Assembly: GCF_000218895.1 (NCBI RefSeq)
Contig: NC_015703.1
Coordinates: forward strand, 5,531,001-5,595,000
Length of the DNA: 64,000 nucleotides
Origin: Runella slithyformis DSM 19594
GTDB taxonomy: Bacteria > Bacteroidota > Bacteroidia > Cytophagales > Spirosomataceae
Direction of reading: 5' to 3'
Made by a program: the position numbers and the translations under genes. The notes under the pieces are model-generated. The model searched no databases and was not told the origin of the DNA. It worked only from the letters and a program-made list of their open reading frames with translations. Every line of letters begins with the position of its first letter. Position 1 is the stretch's first letter. Positions 53,181 through 62,585 of the stretch are shown here, in pieces.

Positions 53181-54077
53181 TCATTTCACCGCGGCTTCGT
53201 ATACATACAGGGTTGAGGCGGCATCATCGTCGGGCACAAAATACCCGCGCAGCCCCGTGGCGGTTGATTCCATCCAAAAGGGATTATTGGTCATGGGGGC
53301 ACCCGTGGGCGACCACAAAAGCAAGGGCACCTGAAAAACGGGCCGATTATCTTTCATATCTACCACTTCCAGCCCACCCAACGCAAACTCGGGGCCATCG
53401 GGCGCCTTTTTGTATTTTTTCAGTCCGGCGCAGAGCATTTTGTGTTGGCCGATGTAATGACAATCCTGATAATCAATGTAAAAGGAGGGATTAGTGATGC
53501 GCAGCTTTTCGGGTGAAACGAAGGCATTGGTGATGTCTGACCGGGCGTTCAGCTCCCATTGATAAAAACGGCGCCCCCCCCAACTGATGCCCTTCAGAAC
53601 ATGGGCATCGGTATCATGGACCAGCCCGCCGATGTGGTCATTGAATCGCATTACCTCGGTGGCCTTTAGAGTCTTGGGAGCTACCCGGTAGAGGATGGAC
53701 CGGCTGTCGGGACGGTATTCGGCTACGGGCACCCAAATGAATTCGCCGTCAAAATCGATGCCGCCGGGATGATACAGCAGGCCTTCTCCCAGGGTAATTT
53801 CAGCGAGCAGTTTTCCCGTCGAATCAAATTTAAACAGGTGCCCTATCCCCTCGCCGCCGTCATTGTTCTGCCGTTTACGCGTCACCTCCACCGAACTCAT
53901 GTAGAAAAAATCACCGATTTTGACCATCCCCTGCGGATGGAAAGCAGGAAACTGAAGACGTACAGCCGCCACCTGTTTCCAGGGAGTGTCAGGACGCAGC
54001 CGGGTAAGTCGGTCGAGTAATTGCGACTGAGCGCCTATCTGATACAGCAAACAAATGATCAGTACGAGATACTTCAT
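53181..54077 (-). CDS. DUF6454-like exported beta-propeller protein
   Basis: 298 residues. Signal peptide at residues 1-19 (LVLIICLLYQIGAQS). Repeated strands (FHPQGMVKIGDFFYMSSVEVTR, YHPGGIDFDGEFIWVP, GLVHDTDAHVLKGISWGGRRFYQW) suggest a beta propeller. The family name is from memory of sequence similarity. It lies 64 bases upstream of the DUF1080 gene on the same strand, so both may share a transcript. Function unknown. Confidence 0.6.
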   Translation of the reverse strand: MKYLVLIICLLYQIGAQSQLLDRLTRLRPDTPWKQVAAVRLQFPAFHPQGMVKIGDFFYMSSVEVTRKRQNNDGGEGIGHLFKFDSTGKLLAEITLGEGLLYHPGGIDFDGEFIWVPVAEYRPDSRSILYRVAPKTLKATEVMRFNDHIGGLVHDTDAHVLKGISWGGRRFYQWELNARSDITNAFVSPEKLRITNPSFYIDYQDCHYIGQHKMLCAGLKKYKKAPDGPEFALGGLEVVDMKDNRPVFQVPLLLWSPTGAPMTNNPFWMESTATGLRGYFVPDDDAASTLYVYEAAVK

Positions 54078-54248
54078 AGGGCTTTATTTCAAACACGTTT
54101 GGATTGAATCCCGCTACCGCACGTAGCTCAGCACAAATTATCGCCGAATCAGCGGTTGCGTATACAATGGCAGCAGCGTCATTCTTAAAAGAAAGGTCAG
54201 TACTTTTTCTTATGGAGTACCCGGGCAGTTTAATCATTCATTGATCCG

Positions 54249-55037
54249 TCAGGCGCTGTATTCCCTTTTCGGTGCGCTCTCTGCGGTATCCAATGCCGCG
54301 ATTTGGGACTTATACGCTTCGGGTAAAATCAAATTTTTAAGATACTGCTCTGCTTTCAAAAACCGCAGAAGTTTATAGGCGCTGATCACACCGGTAAAAA
54401 GGGAAAATTTGCCGAGCCGAAGCATGACGTTGACCTGTTGAGGAACGACCAATCGTTGAGATTGCTTCAGAATGAAATAACGTACAGGTCCCAAATGTTT
54501 TCGGTACTGTCGGTAAAGGTCAACGGTAAACTCGCTCGAGCGTAAGTTATCCCGGAGGTGGTCGACCCGCATTTGCTGCCAGCCTGCATAGTCGGTGGGT
54601 AGGCCATTGATACCCATCCGAATCCCGACACGGTAAAATACGTCAAATGTCTCTTCTTTTTCCGCTTGGGTCAAAGGACGTTCCAACAGTTCAAAAGACC
54701 TGATGGAATAGTCGATAAGCATAAAAAGAACATCACGATAGGCCCAATCAGGAATTTGTTCGGCTCTTTGTTGCTCTACAGCCCGGTGTATGGATGTAAT
54801 TTTATCAATGGCAAAAAGAGCCTCGCTGTACTCGGCAAAAACGATTCGACGCGCATACGAAACGGTTGAAAATAAACGACCGAGCGGGTCCGCCGGGAGT
54901 TTTCCGGTATAATAAAGCCAATCCACGGCTTTGTTTAAAGCAAATTCGGCCGCTGCCCCCGCAAAAATGAACAGGATCGTATCGGCTTTTCCCCATATTT
55001 TCCGGACGACGGAATCCGGCGCTACGAAGCAGTCCAT
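54249..55037 (-). CDS. MpaB/DUF2236-type oxygenase-like protein
   Basis: 262 residues, mostly alpha-helical. VRKIWGKADTILFIFAGAAAEFALNKAVD, LGRLFSTVSYARRIVFAEYSEALFAI and IHRAVEQQR are the conserved parts of DUF2236/MpaB, a family with a haem-binding fold first seen in mycophenolic acid biosynthesis. Short relative to fungal members; a bacterial length is common. It starts 16 bases before the end of the DUF2809 gene, overlapping it, so the two are coupled. Reaction unknown. Confidence 0.75.
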   Translation of the reverse strand: MDCFVAPDSVVRKIWGKADTILFIFAGAAAEFALNKAVDWLYYTGKLPADPLGRLFSTVSYARRIVFAEYSEALFAIDKITSIHRAVEQQRAEQIPDWAYRDVLFMLIDYSIRSFELLERPLTQAEKEETFDVFYRVGIRMGINGLPTDYAGWQQMRVDHLRDNLRSSEFTVDLYRQYRKHLGPVRYFILKQSQRLVVPQQVNVMLRLGKFSLFTGVISAYKLLRFLKAEQYLKNLILPEAYKSQIAALDTAESAPKREYSA

Positions 55038-55411
55038 TTGGATAATGTCGGGTTATATTTTGTTTCAATAAACAGTATAAACAGAGCTCCGGCGGTATAG
55101 GCCAGCATATCTTCCCAGGAGAAATAGGTACCCATGACCACCCGGGCAATCGTAATCTTTTCCCATCCGATGATCTGTATAAAATGGATGTACTGCATAG
55201 CTTCGATCAGATAACAAAAAAGCAAAACTCCGATCAGTGCAGGGTAAAATTTGAAACGGGTAAGCCCCCGAACGGTAGTATACAATAACAGAACCACCAA
55301 AAAGTCACCGCCGATCGGACGTAAAAAAGCATCATTTACAAAGAGTGCAATGGCGATCTCAGTCAACAATAAGACAAGGGCAAGGAGCAGATACGGTTTA
55401 TGAAGGGCCAT
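55022..55411 (-). CDS. DUF2809 membrane protein
   Basis: 129 residues with four transmembrane segments. RPIGGDFLVVLLLYTTVRG and YFSWEDMLAYTAGALFIL match DUF2809. It overlaps the downstream MpaB-like gene by 16 bases, so translation is coupled. Function unknown; the pair suggests a membrane partner for the oxygenase-like protein. Confidence 0.85.
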   Translation of the reverse strand: MALHKPYLLLALVLLLTEIAIALFVNDAFLRPIGGDFLVVLLLYTTVRGLTRFKFYPALIGVLLFCYLIEAMQYIHFIQIIGWEKITIARVVMGTYFSWEDMLAYTAGALFILFIETKYNPTLSKWTAS

Positions 55412-55483
55412 AACGATTTAAAAGTACTTTTTGTTACAAAGCAACCAAAAAAGAATGAATTTGTCAAGGGGCTTATTTGATAA

Positions 55484-55518
55484 TAAAAAAAGTCGCCCCT
55501 CAAGTGAAGGACGACTTT
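55484..55518 (-). terminator. Terminator after the TonB-dependent receptor gene
   Basis: On the minus strand AAAGTCG.CCT pairs with AGG..CGACTTT and is followed by TTTTATT (plus-strand 55489-55518 with T tract to 55484). It lies about 170 bases after the receptor stop at 55690. Confidence 0.75.
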
Positions 55519-55689
55519 CCGTCGTTTTCTTAACCTAAACTAAATTTTTCTGTATTTCCTGTCGGTCAATGGCCAATACTGCCCATTAAGGAAATAGTTA
55601 CACTGAATGTCATTATTTTGTCGGTGAGGTAAGAAAAACAATCTGCCGTTTAGCCCCTCCCTGTACTTCCTGATTCGTTAGCCATCGTA

Positions 55690-58128
55690 TTATTGACCCG
55701 AATTGGCACGATTGCGCAGGTCGTCGGTACTTGTACCGCGCTGACGGGCCGCCTTTACATTCTGGTTGCCAAAACGGTACGTAAACGACAACCGCACCTG
55801 ACGACTCTCCCAACGCGAACTGACGCGGAAATTTAAATCCCGGTATTTCACGGTTCCGGCAAAACGATTCTGGAAGAAAATGTCCTGCACATTCAACCGC
55901 AGCGATGCTTTACGGTTCCAAAGGGATTTGGCAATACCTACGTTGATTTGACCCTGTGCTCTTGCCTGCAAAATATTGTACTGCGTGGGGGAATTCCAAA
56001 AACCGCCCAACTCAGCCGTATAGCCTTTGGGAAGGGTAAAATTGTTGGTCACAAAAACCGTTGCCCCAAATTGTCCCAGATCCAGATCAGCGCCGTAGTA
56101 GAAAGAACGATAGCGGTTATAAAACGCGCTGATGTTGTTTTGCATCGTCCACCACTTTCTGACAGTTAACGGGATGCTGAACGTCACGTTATAATTATCC
56201 TGGTGGTCAAGGTTTTCGGTGGTCACGTAGGTTTTGTTCTCTTCCGCAATTTGTTTCGGAATCTGGTCTGCGATCACGTCGTTGATGCGGCTATAACCCA
56301 ACGTAGTCGAAAACATCCCTTTGAATACGTGCGTCACCTGAAACGAATTGGTAAACTGCGGGCGCAGGTTGGGATTTCCCTGCTGGAACGTCAACGGGTC
56401 TAAAAAGAACTGGAAAGGATTCAGGTTGCGGTAATTGGGACGGTCGATGCGGCGACTGTACGATACATTCAGGACGTTATTGGTATCCAATTGCCGCGAC
56501 ACAAACACGCTGGGAAACAGGTTGACATAGTTGCGGTCTACGACATTGTTCAGCGTGACTGAATTACCCTCTGAGTGTGTATGCTCTGCTCGAAGGCCCA
56601 GTTGCAGCTGCGTTTTTTTATCCAATTTCGTGCTGTAATTAGTATAAACGGCATTGATATTTTCTTTGTATTTGAAGCGGTTGGAGCGTGAAGGGTCCAG
56701 GATCCATTGCTTATCGACCTGGGTTTCAAAACGCATATCGTTATCTGAATTTACAATACTGCTCTTGGCCCCGGCTTCCAGTTTTCCATTTTTGAGGGGA
56801 TGAATATAGTCTACTTTGGCCGCAGCGATGTTGATGGTTGAGGGCATGATGTTCCGTACGATCTCTGTGCTTGTCACAACGTCTTTGGGGTCATAGTAAG
56901 TCGTATTCAGGTCGTTTCCCGAATTTCCCTTAAAAACCGAGTAGTCGGCGTCGGCGGTTAGCTCGCGTCCATTTCCAAAGTCATGCTTCAGGTTCAGATT
57001 ACCGGTATAATTATCCAATCGGTTATAGTTATACGCATCGGTGGCAAAACGTCCCGTAAGTATGCGATTGCGGTCCAGAAAATCGGTACTTGAAATACCG
57101 TTCATTTTGAATTGGTTCAAAAAGCCCGAGGCCAACACCCCGACGGTCGTTTTTTTGTTTACAAAATAATCCACTCCCGCCCGAAAACTCAGGTTTTGGG
57201 GATTGCCCACGCGCGGACTGTTTTGGTCTAAATAGGTGATCCGGTCTTTGTACGCAATGGTGCGGTCGATGTCCTGCGTATTTTGGAAGCGGGCATGAAA
57301 AACGCTGACGTTGGCAAACGAATTGATCTTGGCGTTGCGGTGATTCAGTCCGAGCGAGCCGTTCAGTTTTTCATAGACCCCAACTCCCGCGCTGAGGGTA
57401 TAATTTCCGTTGGTACCGAAGTTCTTATTTTTCTTCAACACAATGTTGATGAGTCCGGTATTGCCGGCAGCATCGTACTTGGCCGGAGGGTTGGTGATGA
57501 GTTCAATTTTTTCCACGTTGTCGCTGGGCATACTTTGGAGCATATTCATCAGGTCCTGCATTGATATTTGCTGCAATTTCCCGTCGATCATTACCATGAC
57601 CCCTTGGCGGCCCTTTAACTGCAGGCGGTCATTTTGGCGGTCGATGGTCACCCCCGGTGCTTTTTCAAGTACTTCAAGGGCCGTTCCGCCCGCCGAAACG
57701 ATGCTGTTCTCCACATTGACCACCATACGGTCGATCTGCTGTTCGACAAATGGCTTTTTGGCAATTACTTTTACTTCCTGCAACGTTTGGGTATTTTCTT
57801 TCACCTGAAGCACCGGAACCTGTACGTTGCCCCCCGCCGCTACGTCAAAAGAGGTAGAATAGGTTTTCTGAAACCCAACCATATTGGCTGCGATCAGATA
57901 ACGGCCTTCCACGACATTTTCAACTTCATAATAGCCCGTTTCGCTCGTGATCGCCCCTTTGACCAAAGTGGAATCTTTGGCTTTCAGCAATAATACAGTG
58001 GCAAAGGGAAGCGGTTTTCCGCCGGTTTCTTTGATTTCTCCGGATACTTTTCCCCGGCCGGGGTTTTGAGCAGATAAAGAAGCAGTGAGCAGCAAAAATG
58101 CTGCTGCCAGACTCGTAAACGTTTTCAT
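55690..58128 (-). CDS. Outer membrane TonB-dependent receptor-like protein with CarboxypepD_reg domain
   Basis: 812 residues. Signal peptide at residues 1-20. A carboxypeptidase-regulatory-like beta sandwich spans about residues 25-110 (GKVSGEIKETGGKPLPFATVLLL), followed by a plug domain with VLEKAPGVTIDRQN and IELITNPPAKYDAAG, and a long beta barrel ending in RLSFTYRFGNQN. This is the outer membrane beta-barrel family common in Bacteroidota. No SusD-like partner is encoded next to it, so its substrate cannot be inferred. A terminator follows. Confidence 0.95.
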   Translation of the reverse strand: MKTFTSLAAAFLLLTASLSAQNPGRGKVSGEIKETGGKPLPFATVLLLKAKDSTLVKGAITSETGYYEVENVVEGRYLIAANMVGFQKTYSTSFDVAAGGNVQVPVLQVKENTQTLQEVKVIAKKPFVEQQIDRMVVNVENSIVSAGGTALEVLEKAPGVTIDRQNDRLQLKGRQGVMVMIDGKLQQISMQDLMNMLQSMPSDNVEKIELITNPPAKYDAAGNTGLINIVLKKNKNFGTNGNYTLSAGVGVYEKLNGSLGLNHRNAKINSFANVSVFHARFQNTQDIDRTIAYKDRITYLDQNSPRVGNPQNLSFRAGVDYFVNKKTTVGVLASGFLNQFKMNGISSTDFLDRNRILTGRFATDAYNYNRLDNYTGNLNLKHDFGNGRELTADADYSVFKGNSGNDLNTTYYDPKDVVTSTEIVRNIMPSTINIAAAKVDYIHPLKNGKLEAGAKSSIVNSDNDMRFETQVDKQWILDPSRSNRFKYKENINAVYTNYSTKLDKKTQLQLGLRAEHTHSEGNSVTLNNVVDRNYVNLFPSVFVSRQLDTNNVLNVSYSRRIDRPNYRNLNPFQFFLDPLTFQQGNPNLRPQFTNSFQVTHVFKGMFSTTLGYSRINDVIADQIPKQIAEENKTYVTTENLDHQDNYNVTFSIPLTVRKWWTMQNNISAFYNRYRSFYYGADLDLGQFGATVFVTNNFTLPKGYTAELGGFWNSPTQYNILQARAQGQINVGIAKSLWNRKASLRLNVQDIFFQNRFAGTVKYRDLNFRVSSRWESRQVRLSFTYRFGNQNVKAARQRGTSTDDLRNRANSGQ

Positions 58129-58468
58129 GGCTGATGTTTAAAATGGCTGTTGAGAATTACTGCCTCAAAAGTAGAGTACTTTGCAATACAAGCTACCTTT
58201 TCTTACATAAACGGTTTGTTTTTTTGGACGAGCGGTTTGTGACGCCGTTGGGGGTATGTAAGGGATAGCAGAGCGCATTTTGGTATATCATACCGCCTGC
58301 TATCCCTTTTTCACTTTGTTTTCATGCTGCTGATTTCACCCATAAGATGCCCTCAAATCCTTAAAGGTTGCATGAAGAGTAAAAAAAAGTTGATGCACGG
58401 CAAAAATTGGTTTCTCAGCTGTGTTCACGTTATTTTGTGCGCCGTTCATTTTCCCACGGTTTACTGCT
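58129..58468. other. Divergent intergenic region between receptor and TRIC genes
   Basis: 340 bases with no ORF of substance. CAAAAGTA at 58166-58173 reads TACTTTTG on the minus strand and may be a -7 box for the receptor gene. The rest includes the hairpin at 58260-58308. Confidence 0.45.
58260..58308. repeat. 12-bp perfect stem-loop between divergent promoters
   Basis: AAGGGATAGCAG (58260-58271) pairs with CTGCTATCCCTT (58297-58308); the loop itself holds GGTAT/ATACC arms. A T run follows on the plus strand. It lies between divergent genes, where no terminator is needed. Confidence 0.6.
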
Positions 58469-59080
58469 ATGGCCCTGCCATATTATATTGATATGATCGG
58501 AGTATTGGTCTTTGCGATATCCGGAGCTTTAGCGGCTTCTGATAAAAAAATGTACCAAGACCTGTTCGGCGTTTTTTTTACGGGTTTCATCACAGCCATC
58601 GGCGGCGGTACCCTCCGCGACGTGACGCTGGGGGTATATCCGCTGGCGTGGGTCAAAGACATGAACTACCTGATCTTTATCACGTTGGGGGTTATTCTCA
58701 CGGTTCTTTTCAAACGGATCATTTTTCGGCTCCACAAGGTCATTTTTCTGCTGGATACCGTCGGCATCGGTGTATATACGATCCTGGGGGTACAAAAATC
58801 ACTACAATACGGTGTTAACCCCTTCGCTGCCATCATTTTGGGCATGTTCTCGGCGGTCTTCGGCGGCGTGATCCGTGATACGCTCATCAACGAAATCCCC
58901 CTGATTTTTCAAAAAGAGATCTACGCAACCGCCTGCATGGCAGGAGCCGTGGTATTTGTTTTGCTGGATCATTACAATATTCACAGCGATTGGAATGCCA
59001 TCGGATGCGTTTTATTGATTATAATTGTTCGGTTAATTGCGGTAAAATATCGTTTATCGCTCCCTAAAATTGACCTGTAA
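58469..59080 (+). CDS. TRIC-family cation channel (UPF0126)
   Basis: 203 residues from the ATG at 58469 (upstream frame lacks family similarity). Seven hydrophobic helices arranged as two repeated halves, each with a diagnostic glycine motif: AIGGGTLRDVTLG and VFGGVIRDTL. This matches prokaryotic trimeric intracellular cation channels, which conduct K+ or Na+. A bile-acid-type symporter follows by 20 bases on the same strand. Confidence 0.92.
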   Translation: MALPYYIDMIGVLVFAISGALAASDKKMYQDLFGVFFTGFITAIGGGTLRDVTLGVYPLAWVKDMNYLIFITLGVILTVLFKRIIFRLHKVIFLLDTVGIGVYTILGVQKSLQYGVNPFAAIILGMFSAVFGGVIRDTLINEIPLIFQKEIYATACMAGAVVFVLLDHYNIHSDWNAIGCVLLIIIVRLIAVKYRLSLPKIDL

Positions 59081-59100
59081 ACCTTGATCTTTTCTCCTTT

Positions 59101-60039
59101 ATGAAAGAATCTTTAGCGGCACTGGATTACATTCGCCTTGATTTCTCAGCCGAAAGCTCGGCCACCATCAACGTCGCGCTGGCGCTGATCATGTTTGGCG
59201 TAGCGCTCGACATCAAACCCGACCACTTCAAAAATCTCCTTCAACACCCCCGCCAACTCATTGCCGGGGTGTTGAGTCAGGCCGTACTCCTGCCCGCCGC
59301 TACCTTTGGGTTGGTGATGGCCCTGGGCGATCACATCACCACGGGCGTGGCACTGGGCATGATTCTGGTAGCCGCCTGCCCGGGAGGCAATATTTCCAAT
59401 TTTATCACTTCTTTTGCCAAGGGCAACGTGGCTCTTGCCGTAAGCCTGACGGCCATCAGCACCATTCTGGCCGTGGTCATGACACCCTTTAATTTTACCT
59501 TTTGGGGGAATCTATACGCGCAGGCCAACTCATTGGTACGTCCCATCGAATTGGATTGGCAAGAATTGCTCAAATCAGTCATGATGATCCTGGGCGTGCC
59601 GATGGCGCTCGGCATGCTCTGCTCCGTTTACCTGCCCCGCCTCGCCGAGCGGCTCATCAAACCCCTGCGGCAGGCTTCACTGGTCTTTTTCATTGTCTTG
59701 GTGGTCGTAGCGTTTACCAAAAACTTCGACATTTTTATTCATCACATCACCTATGTATTTCTGTTGGTGCTGATCCACAACGGCATTGCCCTGGGGATGG
59801 GCTATCTGACCGCGACGGTGTTTGGATTATCGGAAACCAATCGACGAACGTTAAGCATCGAAACCGGTATTCATAATTCCGGTCTCGGACTGGCTCTGCT
59901 CTTTAATCCCGCCGTTTTTCCGTCTGATCTACCCTTGGGGGGTATGGCCATCGTGGCGGGTTGGTGGAGTATCTGGCACATTGTATCAGGGACGTCTTTG
60001 GCGTATTACTGGCAACGCCGCAGTACGTTGACGGCCTAA
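59101..60039 (+). CDS. Bile acid:sodium symporter family protein
   Basis: 312 residues with nine to ten helices. The sodium-site region AACPGGNISNFITS and the crossover motif GIHNSGLGLAL are typical of the BASS/SBF family. It imports organic acids with sodium; the substrate in bacteria is often pantoate or other small acids and is not defined here. It lies 20 bases after the TRIC gene, possibly one transcript. Confidence 0.92.
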   Translation: MKESLAALDYIRLDFSAESSATINVALALIMFGVALDIKPDHFKNLLQHPRQLIAGVLSQAVLLPAATFGLVMALGDHITTGVALGMILVAACPGGNISNFITSFAKGNVALAVSLTAISTILAVVMTPFNFTFWGNLYAQANSLVRPIELDWQELLKSVMMILGVPMALGMLCSVYLPRLAERLIKPLRQASLVFFIVLVVVAFTKNFDIFIHHITYVFLLVLIHNGIALGMGYLTATVFGLSETNRRTLSIETGIHNSGLGLALLFNPAVFPSDLPLGGMAIVAGWWSIWHIVSGTSLAYYWQRRSTLTA

Positions 60040-60258
60040 CCCCTTTTTTACCGAACCGCATTTTTTATAGATCCACACGTACAGACATAAAATCAAAGAA
60101 CATAGACGGTCAAAATCCGGTGACCTGCATCAGTATCCGCAAAGAGCAGTGGGAACGACAGCCCATCTGCACAAATGGTCGTTTATGTTTACAAACCTCG
60201 GAATTGTTCCCAATTATTGATTTTTTCACCAATTCAACAGGAAATATATCTTTTACCA

Positions 60259-61482
60259 ATGTCTCATTACAGCTTTTTCTACAGTCTTCTTCGTTCGTAC
60301 GTGCGCTTTTGGCACAATGTTATTTTTTACCGCAGTGTGGAAGTAAAGAATTTTCCGAAGAATATTTCCCCCTCCACTCCCCTTTTGATCGTCACCAACC
60401 ACCAAAACACCCTAATGGATGCCTTGGCGGTCGTGCTGAACGTGGGGGCCCGACAACCGTATTTTTTAACCCGTGCCGATATTTTTAAAAAGGACTTTGT
60501 CAAAAAGCTGCTCATGTCGCTGAAAATGCTGCCCGTGTATCGCCTGCGCGACGGCATGGATGAGATGCAGCAAAACGACGAGATCTTTCAAACCTGCGTC
60601 AATATCCTGAGCAACGGCGGTACGTTGGCGGCCTTTCCGGAAGGCAACCACGGCGTGCAATATCACCTGCGACCGTTTAAAAAAGGCCTGGCCCGAATCG
60701 CGTTCAGGGCCGAAACCGAGCATGATTGGAACATCAATCTGCACATCCTGCCCTGCGGCCTGTATTATACCCATTGCCAAAAAATGGGTGAAAAGCTGGT
60801 GCTGAACTTTGGAGAACCTTTCAAAGTCAGCGAATTTCGGGCCGAATACGAACAAAATCAGCCGCGAACACTGACCCAAATCACCCGGCGGATGTCGGAC
60901 GAGATCAAGGCGCTCATGCTGCATTTTGACGACCTCCCCCACCACGACACGCTCAAATGGCTAACCGATACTGAGATCCGCAAAAAAGGGGATTTGGTCA
61001 CCAACGTGCGCCGCAAAGCGGCAGCGCTGGAAAACCTCCGTTTGCAGGATGCCGACGCGTACGCCATACTCATGGAAGAAACAGAAATCAAACGAAATCA
61101 ATTGACAAAGGACGGCATTGACGCCGAGATCTATGGACAGTCAAAGCCCTCTGCCATTCGCTTAGTATGCCAAACGTTGGGACTAGTGCTCACGGCTCCC
61201 GTAGCACTCTACGGCTGGCTCAACAGCGTGATTCCGTATTCCATTCCGTTTTCGGTGACCAAAAAACTCAAAGACCCGCAGTTTTCCAGTGCTATCCGGA
61301 TCGTGCTTTTTGCACTGGTGACCTTTCCCTTTGTATGGCTCATTCAATGGGGCATCGTGTGGGGGTGTACTGATCTTAAAACGTCCCTTCTGTACGCCCT
61401 TTCGCTTGCGCCGACGGGGTATTTTGCGCACCGTTGGGCCCGTTGGCGGAGCGAAACCGCACAGGTGTGGAAAGTACGATAG
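60259..61482 (+). CDS. Glycerolipid acyltransferase (PlsC-like)
   Basis: About 407 residues from the ATG at 60259. Catalytic block I is TNHQNTLMDAL, an HX5D variant characteristic of one Bacteroidota subgroup, and block III is AFPEGNHG. Residues 320-400 hold two transmembrane helices (TLGLVLTAPVALYGWL and RIVLFALVTFPFVWLIQWG). It probably acylates glycerol- or lysophosphatidate-type lipids at the inner membrane. Lies alone. Confidence 0.9.
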   Translation: MSHYSFFYSLLRSYVRFWHNVIFYRSVEVKNFPKNISPSTPLLIVTNHQNTLMDALAVVLNVGARQPYFLTRADIFKKDFVKKLLMSLKMLPVYRLRDGMDEMQQNDEIFQTCVNILSNGGTLAAFPEGNHGVQYHLRPFKKGLARIAFRAETEHDWNINLHILPCGLYYTHCQKMGEKLVLNFGEPFKVSEFRAEYEQNQPRTLTQITRRMSDEIKALMLHFDDLPHHDTLKWLTDTEIRKKGDLVTNVRRKAAALENLRLQDADAYAILMEETEIKRNQLTKDGIDAEIYGQSKPSAIRLVCQTLGLVLTAPVALYGWLNSVIPYSIPFSVTKKLKDPQFSSAIRIVLFALVTFPFVWLIQWGIVWGCTDLKTSLLYALSLAPTGYFAHRWARWRSETAQVWKVR

Positions 61483-61543
61483 CCTGAATACGTACCCGGC
61501 TCATCAAACGGCACAACCAAAGCAAATGGTTTTCGATTTCGCA

Positions 61544-62511
61544 TTGGGAGCCGTTGGCGGTGCGTACACCATTAGGGTTCGGAGGAAGTAGGTTTTTAAG
61601 TTTACAACATGAAAGTTAAGGAAATTTTGGCCTCAATGCCGGATGAATTATTGGGCCAACCGGCAAGGGATAGCCAAGTGGATTTCTATGCTAAGAAACT
61701 GAAAGGTAAAATTATTTTCAAACTTCTACTTTTCAGTGTCTTGACCTATAAAGATAACAGTCTTCGACGGATGGAATCGCATTATATATCCCTGATTGAC
61801 CCTGAAAAAGAAAGCTCGGGTATCAGCATCAGTTCTTTGAGCGAACGTCTGAGCCATATTCAAGTAGATTTTTTCAAACGCATCTATGAAAAATGTGTAG
61901 AATTATATGGCCCACTTATAGCCGCTTGCCCGAAGGATGTTATATACTACGATTCGACCATTCCGCTAGTGGCTGATTTGTATACAGACAGCAAATACAC
62001 CGGTGAGAAGGAAGCTTTATGAGAAACGATTAATAATCATACAGTTTCTCATAAATGCATCCGCGTTTTTGACCGGGGCATCAGCGGTCGAAAGATGTAT
62101 AACGATTGGGTAGAGAAGGATATTGAAGTTATCTCACGAATTGATGCCCGCAGCAAGCGTCAGCCTGTCAGGGTCAATAACTTGGGTCCAACCAAAGAGA
62201 CATCAACCCTGATGATTCTGAGTGACGAGTGGGTGTATTTGTTTGGGGATAAAGGCAGAAAATCAACGTTTCCTCTTCTGCTATATGTGACACTGATTGC
62301 CGGTATTTTATTAGTAGTCTATAAGCAAACTAATCAATTGAAGGGGCACAAAATTCTCAAGCAGAAATTTCTACAGGAATTAGAATGGGATACCATTAAT
62401 GATATTGTTTTATACTGTGGTGGAAACCCGCAAAAAATTCAGAAATTTAGGCGTCGGGACAAAACATGATTCTTCCGAACAACATTGGTGAGAACACCGC
62501 CAAAGGCCCAA
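61544..62511 (+). mobile_element. Deleted IS4-family element with long terminal inverted repeats
   Basis: The ends are imperfect inverted repeats of about 45 bases (61544-61590 and 62467-62511), sharing TTGGCGGTG, CACCA and GTTCGGA blocks in order. Between them is a broken IS4-type transposase. 968 bases in total, shorter than an intact IS4-type element (about 1.3-1.4 kb by recall), so the copy is not autonomous. Target-site duplication not seen with confidence. Confidence 0.75.
61609..62469 (+). pseudogene. IS4-family transposase with two internal deletions and a nonsense codon
   Basis: The frame runs from MKVKEILASMPDELL to the in-frame TGA at 62020 (after KYTGEKEAL), then continues in the same frame (ETINNHTVSHKCIRVFDRGIS) to QKFRRRDKT. 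The DDE Asp in YYDST is present, but the sequence jumps from DSTI to PLVADLYTDSKYTG, losing about 28 residues expected from recalled relatives. A second in-frame loss follows KSTFPL, where the segment with the LRW/E region is missing before LLYVTLIAGILLV. The catalytic core is thus incomplete. Confidence 0.85.
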
Positions 62512-62585
62512 CACCACCACGTAACATTTGACGAATAAAACCCAAAAATGGATAAACTGTGAACTAAAAATACAACCCCACACCC

